Origin: Thioalkalivibrio paradoxus
GTDB lineage: Bacteria > Pseudomonadota > Gammaproteobacteria > Ectothiorhodospirales > Ectothiorhodospiraceae
DNA length: 64,000 bases
Assembly: GCA_011390565.1 (NCBI GenBank)
Contig: JAABSC010000001.1
Location: forward strand, 62,001 to 126,000
Direction of reading: 5' to 3'
The position numbers and the translations under genes were made by a program. The notes under the pieces were generated by a model that saw nothing but the letters and a program-made list of their open reading frames with translations, was not told where the DNA came from and did not search any database. The first letter of the stretch is position 1. Every line of letters starts with the position of its first letter. Below, piece after piece: positions 58,335-64,000 of this stretch.

Positions 58335-59168
58335 GTGGCTGATCAAGAATTCAAGATTGATGCGGGCAACAAGCTGCTGATGGTCGTGGCGTTGCTCGCC
58401 CTGCTGGGTGTGCTGGTGTTTCTCCTCTCGCATCTGGTCTCGTTCTTTGGGCAGCTCGCCCTGGGCGAGCGCGATCCCGCGCCGGCCGTGATGGAAACGG
58501 CCGACCAGCGCATGGCACCGGTTGGCCGTGTCGAGGTGGCCGCGGTTGATCGCGATGCGGCTCCGGCAGCCCCGCGTCCCGCGGCCGATGTGTACACCTC
58601 GGTCTGTGCAGCCTGCCACGACACGGGAGCGGCCGGTGCGCCAAAGGTCAGTGACGGCGGCGAGTGGGAAAAAAGGCTGAACGACAAGGGGCTCGAGACC
58701 CTGGTGCTCCACTCCATCAATGGCTTCCAGGCCATGCCGGCCCGGGGCGGTAATCCAAGTCTCACGGACGAGGAGATGAGCGAAACGGTCGTGTATATGC
58801 TGGCCGAGGCGGGGCTGGCCGTTGAAGGCGCCGCCCCAGCAGCGTCGGCGGAAGCGGATGCAGCTCAAGAAGCGGATGCAGCGTCGGAACCGGCTGCGGC
58901 GCCGGACGCGGCTTCAACGGCAGGCGGTGATCCTGCCGCCGGGGAATCGCGCTACGCCACCTGCGCCAGCTGCCACGGGCCCGCCGGTGCGGGAATGGGC
59001 ATTTTCCCGAAAATTTCCGGACAGAGTGCCGACTATATCGCCGGCCGGTTGGAGCAGTACCGGGCGAACGAGATGGTGGGCCCGAATTCGATGCTGATGA
59101 TTCCGCAGGCGGCGGGTCTTTCGGACGCCGATATCGAAAATCTCGCGGCCTATATCGCCACGCTCTGA
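58335..59168 (+). CDS. Membrane-anchored dihaem cytochrome c (c5-type plus c4-type domains)
   Basis: A 277-residue cytochrome. One N-terminal membrane helix (LLMVVALLALLGVLVFLLSHLV) anchors it. The first haem domain has CAACH and the c5-type DGGEWEKRL and GFQAMPARGG; the second, after an Ala/Pro/Glu linker of about 45 residues, has CASCH, and MLMIPQAAGLSD gives the axial Met region. The start is GTG with GGAGGAC upstream. It likely carries electrons between the quinol oxidase/bc1 level and terminal oxidases or sulfur enzymes (inference). It stands alone. Confidence 0.92.
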   Translation: MADQEFKIDAGNKLLMVVALLALLGVLVFLLSHLVSFFGQLALGERDPAPAVMETADQRMAPVGRVEVAAVDRDAAPAAPRPAADVYTSVCAACHDTGAAGAPKVSDGGEWEKRLNDKGLETLVLHSINGFQAMPARGGNPSLTDEEMSETVVYMLAEAGLAVEGAAPAASAEADAAQEADAASEPAAAPDAASTAGGDPAAGESRYATCASCHGPAGAGMGIFPKISGQSADYIAGRLEQYRANEMVGPNSMLMIPQAAGLSDADIENLAAYIATL

Positions 59169-59175
59169 GGCATTT

Positions 59176-59202
59176 GCGCCGTGAGGCAACACCTCACGGC
59201 GC
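59176..59202. terminator. Bidirectional hairpin between cytochrome c and comM genes
   Basis: An 11 bp perfect stem, GCGCCGTGAGG (59176-59186) with CCTCACGGCGC (59192-59202), and a 5 nt loop (CAACA). It sits between the two convergent stop codons (59168 and 59205). There is no long T-tract, but position and stem strength support termination. Confidence 0.7.
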
Positions 59203-59204
59203 TG

Positions 59205-60710
59205 CTACTCCAGGCGCCAGCGGTCCAGCGCGCGAAACCCCAGGGCCTCGGTGAGATGTGCGGCCGCAATCGGCTCACTGTTCCCCAGGTCGGCAATGCT
59301 CCGTGCCACCCGCAGGATTCGGTGGTACGCGCGTGCCGACAGGCGGAACTTGTCCACCGCTTTCTGCAGCAGTGTCCGACCGTTTCCGTCCAGCGGCGCG
59401 TGCTGGTCGAGTTCGCGGGCATTCAGCTCACAGTTCAGTTTGCCTTGGCGCCGTAACTGGCGCTCACGGGCGCTGGCGACACGGATGGCAATGGTGGCCG
59501 AGCCTTCATCGCGATCCGGTAGCGGCATGAGTTCCCCCGTAGGCAGTCGCGCGACCTCGACCGCGAGATCGATCCGGTCGATCAGCGGGGCAGACAGGCG
59601 CCTCCGATGCCGGATCCGTTGTTCGTGGGAGCACTGGCAGCGTTCGCCAAGATCACAGTCGAAGCCCTGTGGACAGGGGTTCATCGCCGCAATCAGCTGG
59701 AACCGGGCGGGATATTCCGCCTGGCGCGCGGCGCGGGAGATGTGCACTTTTCCGGTTTCCAGAGGCTCCCGCAGGACGTCCAGCACCCGGCGATCGAACT
59801 CCGTGAGTTCGTCGAGGAACAGTACGCCGTTGTGGGCGAGCGAGATTTCCCCCGGGCGCGGATTCGAACCACCGCCGACCAGCGCCACGCCGGAAGCCGT
59901 GTGGTGCGGCGACCGGAAAGGTCGACGGCGCCAGTCGCGCCGCAGGTGGTCGGAGCCCCGCAGGCTGTGTATCGCTGCCGTTTCCAGCGCCTCCTGGTCG
60001 TCCATGGGCGGCAGAATGCCGGGAAAGCGAGCCGCCAGCATCGACTTGCCGCTGCCCGGAGGGCCGACCATCAGAAGGTGATGTCCGCCGGCGGCGGCGA
60101 TTTCCAGCGCACGGCGCGCGTGACTCTGGCCCCGTACGTCGGCGAGATCCGGCAGTTCCAGCGGCCGGGACTCCGGTGGCTGTGCGCGCGGCAGGATGGC
60201 GTTGCCATTGAGGGCGGCGCAGACGTCCAGCAGGTGAGTCGCGGTGACGACGTCCGCGGTTCCGGCCAGCGCCGCTTCCTCGCCATCGGGAGGGCTCAGC
60301 ACGAGTTGACGACCGCTGTCGCGTGCGGCAAGGCTTGCGGACAACGTCCCGCCGACCGGGCGCAGATGCCCGTCCAGCCCGAGTTCACCAAGGAATTCCC
60401 GGCTGTCCAGCGCCCTCTGGGGAACCTGTTCGCTGGCGGCGAGGATGCCGAGCGCGATACCGAGGTCGAAGCGGCCTCCGTCCTTCGGCAGGTCGGCCGG
60501 GGCCAGGTTCACGGTGATCTTTCGACGGGGAAACTCGAAGCCGCTGGTCTGGATGGCGGCTCGTACCCGGTCACGGCTCTCGCGAACCGCCGCCTCCGGC
60601 AGGCCCACGATCTGGAAACCGGGAAGGCCGTTCGCGAGATGGGTCTCGATCCGGACCAGGGGAGCGCGGATTCCGACCACCGCGCGGGCGTTGACCATGG
60701 CTATGGGCAT
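59205..60710 (-). CDS. comM: ComM/YifB family Mg-chelatase-like AAA+ ATPase
   Basis: A 501-residue AAA+ protein; ComM in Vibrio and relatives is a hexameric helicase that extends heteroduplex during natural transformation. N-terminal GVRIETHL-like start (ARAVVGIRAPLVRIETHLANGLPGF), LRPVGG, Walker A VGPPGSGKSMLAARFPGIL, Walker B NGVLFLDELTEF, and a Cys-rich stretch CPQGFDCDLGERCQCS. The start has GGAGGG. UbiK is encoded upstream on the same strand, so the two may be one unit. Confidence 0.94.
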   Translation of the reverse strand: MPIAMVNARAVVGIRAPLVRIETHLANGLPGFQIVGLPEAAVRESRDRVRAAIQTSGFEFPRRKITVNLAPADLPKDGGRFDLGIALGILAASEQVPQRALDSREFLGELGLDGHLRPVGGTLSASLAARDSGRQLVLSPPDGEEAALAGTADVVTATHLLDVCAALNGNAILPRAQPPESRPLELPDLADVRGQSHARRALEIAAAGGHHLLMVGPPGSGKSMLAARFPGILPPMDDQEALETAAIHSLRGSDHLRRDWRRRPFRSPHHTASGVALVGGGSNPRPGEISLAHNGVLFLDELTEFDRRVLDVLREPLETGKVHISRAARQAEYPARFQLIAAMNPCPQGFDCDLGERCQCSHEQRIRHRRRLSAPLIDRIDLAVEVARLPTGELMPLPDRDEGSATIAIRVASARERQLRRQGKLNCELNARELDQHAPLDGNGRTLLQKAVDKFRLSARAYHRILRVARSIADLGNSEPIAAAHLTEALGFRALDRWRLE

Positions 60711-60767
60711 CCTTGCCCTCCTTGTAGGTTGGCTGTGCTAGTGGCCTTCCCCGGCTCTTCGGGGGTG

Positions 60768-61043
60768 TCAGGTGATGTCCGGAGCCTCGCCCTCGGGCGC
60801 GCGCGGCCTGCCTTCGAGCGCATCCAGTCGAGCCTCGAGTTCGCGCATGCGGGCTCGCGTGCGTTCCAGCAGGGTGACCTGGACATCGAAATCCTCTCGG
60901 GTCACGAGATCCATGCGTTCAAAACCCTGCTGCAGGGTTGAACGCACCTGCCGCTCGGCATCCTTCTGCAGCGCGCGCACCGATTCCGGGAGCGCCTCGG
61001 TGATCCGTCGGGCCATCTCGTCGAATCGCTTGGGATCGATCAT
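60768..61043 (-). CDS. ubiK: UbiK-type ubiquinone biosynthesis accessory factor (BMFP domain)
   Basis: A 91-residue all-helical protein of the BMFP family: FDEMARRITEALPESVRALQ then KDAERQVRSTLQQGFERMDLVTREDFDVQ, followed by a coiled-coil-type EARLDALEG. UbiK supports the Ubi biosynthetic complex with UbiJ in aerobic ubiquinone synthesis (established in E. coli). It is encoded 57 bp upstream of comM. Confidence 0.9.
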   Translation of the reverse strand: MIDPKRFDEMARRITEALPESVRALQKDAERQVRSTLQQGFERMDLVTREDFDVQVTLLERTRARMRELEARLDALEGRPRAPEGEAPDIT

Positions 61044-61107
61044 GCCAACTTCTCCAGCGTGTGCTCGGTTCCTTCAGGATAACGCACACGCATGGCCGTC
61101 TGCCCGG

Positions 61108-61875
61108 CTATTGCGAAGCGGAGCGGCCGCCGTCGACCGGAATCACCTGCCCGTTGATGTACGGCGCTTCGCGCAACAGGAAGAGCACTGTGCGTGCGAT
61201 ATCGCTGGGGTGGCCAGGTCGCCTGAGCGGCGTGCGTTCGATCATGCTGTGATGGCTGGCCACGTTGGCCGCGTCCTCGGGCAACAGGATCGCCCCGGGG
61301 GCAACGCCGTTGACCCGGACTTCCGGCCCCAGTTCATGTGCGTAGGCCTGGGTGAGCGCCCAGAGCCCGGCTTTGGCCGCGGAATACACCGGGTAATTCT
61401 TGAGCGGGCGCAGGGCGTGGATATCGACGATGTTCACCACCGCCCCATGGCGGGCGCGCAGGGCGGGTGCGCAGGCCTGGGTCAGAAAAAGGGGCGCCTT
61501 GAGGTTGGATCCCATCAGGTCCTCCCAGTGCTGGAGCGTGATCTCCCCGACCGGCGTCGGATAGAAGGTGGAGGCATTGTTCACCAGGAAATCAAGGCGT
61601 CCGTACTGTTCGGTCGCGCGCGCTGCGAGGTTCGCGACGGCTTCGACGTCGAGCAGGTCCGCCTGCAGCAGGCGGGCGCTGTCCGGCCGGTCCCGGTTGA
61701 ATTCATCGGCAAGGGTGGCGGCCGCTTCCCTCGAGCCGCGATAATGCAGGAGCACGTTGATTCCGGCGCGGTGCAGGGCACGCGCGATTTCCGCGCCGAT
61801 CCGGCGCGCGGCGCCGGTGATCAATGCCACTTGCTGGCCTGGGCTGTCGTCACCCGACGTCTGGGTATCCGCCAC
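61108..61875 (-). CDS. Pteridine reductase (SDR family)
   Basis: A 255-residue short-chain dehydrogenase that reduces pterins or dihydrofolate with NADPH. TGAARRIGAEIARAL matches the TGxxRRIG glycine motif of pteridine reductases, LLHYRGSREAA with the basic residue for NADPH, NNASTFYPTP, the active-site VYSAAKAGL (YxxxK) and PGAILLPED are all typical. The start chosen is GTG 61875, preceded by GGAG at the right distance; a TTG 24 bases upstream is weaker. It is divergent from the methyltransferase gene with about 23 bp between starts. Confidence 0.88.
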   Translation of the reverse strand: MADTQTSGDDSPGQQVALITGAARRIGAEIARALHRAGINVLLHYRGSREAAATLADEFNRDRPDSARLLQADLLDVEAVANLAARATEQYGRLDFLVNNASTFYPTPVGEITLQHWEDLMGSNLKAPLFLTQACAPALRARHGAVVNIVDIHALRPLKNYPVYSAAKAGLWALTQAYAHELGPEVRVNGVAPGAILLPEDAANVASHHSMIERTPLRRPGHPSDIARTVLFLLREAPYINGQVIPVDGGRSASQ

Positions 61876-61898
61876 CTGGATTGCTCCGTTTGCCGCCA

Positions 61899-63104
61899 AT
61901 GATGGAAGGTCGAGAATCTAGCACAGAGCCCGAGGCACGGCCCGGGCTCGAAGACGAATCCGGGGCGCTGGAGATATCCGAGCGCCTGCTCGGGAAGGTG
62001 CGGGCCGAGATCCTCGATGCAGGCGGGTTCATGACCTTCCACCGTTACATGGAGATCGTCCTCTACGAGCCCGGACTCGGCTATTACGTCAACGGACGCC
62101 GCAAGCTGGGCGCGGAAGGGGACTTCGTCACCGCGCCGGAGCTTTCGCCGTTGTTCGGGGCAACGCTGGCCCAATGGCTGGCGCCCGTGCTGCGCCCCGG
62201 GGGAGCCGGAATTCTTGAATTTGGCGCGGGCAGCGGGCGCCTTGCCGCAGATGTGATCACCCGCCTGGACGATCTCAGCGTTGCGGTTGATCACTACCGT
62301 ATCCTCGAGGTCAGCCCGGATCTGCGCGCGCAGCAACAGGCGCTGCTGTCGGCCCGGCTGGGCGCCGAGCGCATGATGAACGTGGAATGGCTGGACCGGT
62401 TGCCGGCAGAACCCTTTCGGGGCGTCATCGTGGCCAACGAGGTGCTGGACGCGATGCCGGTGGAGGTTTTTGCCTGGCGCAGCCAGGCGGTCTGGCAGCG
62501 TGGCGTCGAGTGGGTCGATGGCGCTCCGGCATTCGCGGAGCGCCCGGCGCCCGCAGCGCTGGAGCAGGCCGTGCGCGCGCTCGAATCACAGGCCGGTCCA
62601 TGGCCGGAAGGCTATGTGTCCGAGTGGAGGCCTGCGCTGGAACCCTGGCTGAAGGCCGTCGCCGAACCGCTGGAAAGCGGCCTGGTGTGGATTGCCGATT
62701 ACGGGTTTCCGCGCCGCGCCTACTATTCCGCGGAGCGCCGGGAGGGCACGTTGGTCGGGTATTGCTGCCAGCAGTTGGTGCTGGATCCGTTCGCCCGGCC
62801 CGGGCTCATGGATCTGACCGCGAGCGTGGATTTCACCGCGGTCGCGGAAGCCGCCAGGGCTGCCGGGCTTGAGGTGCTGACCTATGCTGCGCAGGGCGAG
62901 TTTCTGCTCGGTGCCGGTCTCCCCGCGCTTTTCGAGCAATGGGCGGGTAGCGGCGATGACCCCAGGCGGATGCTCGAACTGGCCCAGCAGGTGCGCATGC
63001 TCACCTTGCCAGGCGAGATGGGCGAACGTTTCCAGGTCATCGTGCTGGGTCGCGACTGCGCGCTGCCACCGGGTACGTTCCCGGATCGCCGCGAGCGGCT
63101 GTAG
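61899..63104 (+). CDS. MidA/NDUFAF7 family SAM-dependent methyltransferase
   Basis: A 401-residue class I methyltransferase. The N-terminal GGFMTFHRYMEIVLYEPGLGYYV, EGDFVTAPELSPLFG, the SAM site LEFGAGSGRLAADVI, and VIVANEVLDAMPVEVF are hallmarks of this family, whose mitochondrial member methylates an Arg in complex I. The bacterial role is not established. There are two ATG candidates (61899, 61902); neither has a strong ribosome site. Confidence 0.9.
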   Translation: MMEGRESSTEPEARPGLEDESGALEISERLLGKVRAEILDAGGFMTFHRYMEIVLYEPGLGYYVNGRRKLGAEGDFVTAPELSPLFGATLAQWLAPVLRPGGAGILEFGAGSGRLAADVITRLDDLSVAVDHYRILEVSPDLRAQQQALLSARLGAERMMNVEWLDRLPAEPFRGVIVANEVLDAMPVEVFAWRSQAVWQRGVEWVDGAPAFAERPAPAALEQAVRALESQAGPWPEGYVSEWRPALEPWLKAVAEPLESGLVWIADYGFPRRAYYSAERREGTLVGYCCQQLVLDPFARPGLMDLTASVDFTAVAEAARAAGLEVLTYAAQGEFLLGAGLPALFEQWAGSGDDPRRMLELAQQVRMLTLPGEMGERFQVIVLGRDCALPPGTFPDRRERL

Positions 63105-63230
63105 CCCGGCTGCGCCAGAGCCGCTGCATCTCGGGTACAGTTCGGCGGTTCCGGGCACCTGCCCGGAGCCAGGCGGGGCCGCCCGTTGAATTCGGCGAGA
63201 AGCCCGGGGATCGAACGCGAGGAGTACGCG

Positions 63231-64000
63231 ATGGATTGGTTGCAGGTCTGGGTGCTGGCGCTGGTGCAGGGACTTACGGAGTTCCTGCCGATCTCGAGTG
63301 CCGCTCACCTGATCCTGGTGCCGGTGCTTACGGCCTGGGAGGACCAGGGGCTGGCGTTTGACGTCGCCGTACATGTTGGGACCCTGGCGGCGATCGTCAC
63401 TTACTTCCGGCGCGAGGTGGTCACCGTGACCCGGGCCTGGTTCGGGCAGGTGGGCGGCCAGGGTGCGACCCCGGAAGCGATGCTGGCGTGGGCGGTGATC
63501 TTCGGCACGATCCCCGCCGCGCTGGCCGGTTTCGCCTTCGCCGGCGTGATCGAGGACTCGCTGCGCACGCCGCTGGTGATCGCGAGCACCACCATCGGTT
63601 TCGCACTGCTGCTGTGGCTGGCGGACTGGCGCGGCCGGGGCACCCGCGACGAGTACAGTATTGGCTGGCGTGACATCCTGATCGTGGGCGGGGCGCAGGC
63701 GCTTGCCCTGATTCCGGGGACCTCGCGTTCGGGCATCACCATGACCGCCGCGCTGCTGCTGGGCTTTTCGCGCCAGGCCGCGGCGCGCTATTCCTTCCTG
63801 CTGGCGATTCCCATCATCGCGATTGCGGGCGGTTACGAGACGCTGAAGCTGGTGCGTACGCCGCCCCCGCAGCTGGACTGGGCACAGCTATTCGCGGCCG
63901 CGGCGATCGCGGGCATCGCCGCGTGGCTGTGCGTGCACTGGTTCCTGAAGCTCATCGAACGCATTGGCATGCTGCCGTTCATCATCTATCGGCTCGCGCT
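63231..64000 (+). CDS. uppP: Undecaprenyl-diphosphatase UppP/BacA (3' end outside window)
   Basis: An integral membrane phosphatase that recycles undecaprenyl pyrophosphate for peptidoglycan synthesis and gives bacitracin tolerance. Catalytic motifs: QGLTEFLPISSAAHLILVPV and PGTSRSGITMTAALLLGFSR, with the Glu and Ser/Arg residues of the active site. The ATG has GAGGAG upstream. The frame is open to the window end after about 256 residues, so the last 10-20 residues are missing. Confidence 0.96.
   Translation, partial: MDWLQVWVLALVQGLTEFLPISSAAHLILVPVLTAWEDQGLAFDVAVHVGTLAAIVTYFRREVVTVTRAWFGQVGGQGATPEAMLAWAVIFGTIPAALAGFAFAGVIEDSLRTPLVIASTTIGFALLLWLADWRGRGTRDEYSIGWRDILIVGGAQALALIPGTSRSGITMTAALLLGFSRQAAARYSFLLAIPIIAIAGGYETLKLVRTPPPQLDWAQLFAAAAIAGIAAWLCVHWFLKLIERIGMLPFIIYRLA

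Noticed and set aside
59607..60941. Plus-strand 444-codon frame opposite comM and ubiK
   Set aside because: Covers parts of two genes on the other strand and shows no family motif.

Overview
The window reads as ordinary chromosome of a GC-rich gammaproteobacterium. The gmk-rpoZ-spoT-ridA-recG order, sucA-sucB, coaD next to a YfhL-type ferredoxin, a PA2779/PA2778 pair and a UbiK protein all fit that class. A BCCT compatible-solute transporter, a TAXI-type TRAP transporter with a UspA partner, a PPi-dependent phosphofructokinase divergent from fructose-bisphosphatase, and a DUF302 protein point towards a salt-adapted, possibly autotrophic sulfur-oxidiser-like lineage such as the Ectothiorhodospiraceae (for example a Thioalkalivibrio relative). 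This placement is inference: the window holds no rRNA or carbon-fixation gene to settle it.

Layout. 1-4.8 kb: 3' end of a BCCT carrier, a convergent ampG plus AsmA-like pair, and a small secreted protein. 4.8-10.6 kb: an accessory, decaying region. It holds a tRNA 3' fragment, a visibly less GC-rich gene for an 813-residue secreted transglutaminase-like protein, remnants of at least two transposases, a MoxR ATPase pseudogene with several frame breaks, and an intact S1C (HtrA-like) protease that was probably its partner. 10.6-17.7 kb: three co-directional genes for an envelope-associated set: a ~1800-residue protein with PPC repeats, discoidin-like modules and two vWA domains, a small secreted protein, and a PH-like membrane protein. 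This is the best candidate for an undescribed system.

17.7-34.3 kb: housekeeping and metabolic genes: xth, pyrE, a TPP riboswitch with thiC, a PDC-type sensor protein, DUF2061, a GNAT enzyme, D-lactate dehydrogenase, a DEAD-box helicase, fbp and pfp (divergent), the PA2779/PA2778 pair, coaD, ferredoxin, gamma-glutamyltransferase and DUF302. 34.4-50.6 kb: sucAB, uvrD, the UspA/TRAP cluster, pip-dtd-ttcA-lpxL and recG. 50.6-54.4 kb: ridA, spoT, rpoZ and gmk. 54.6-64 kb: a GAF-PAS-GGDEF-EAL signalling protein, tRNA-Arg(CCG), a dihaem cytochrome c, comM, ubiK, a pteridine-reductase-type SDR, a MidA-type methyltransferase and the start of uppP.

Non-coding structure is rich. Two copies of a ~160 bp foldback (MITE-like) element lie at 53.3 and 57.8 kb; one splits rpoZ from spoT, and both overlap the stop codon of the neighbouring gene. 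A family of GGATC-centred palindromes forms a tandem array at 21.5 kb and recurs once at 48.3 kb, where it seeds a 31 bp tandem repeat. Several hairpins sit between convergent genes, and one sits inside the TRAP operon.
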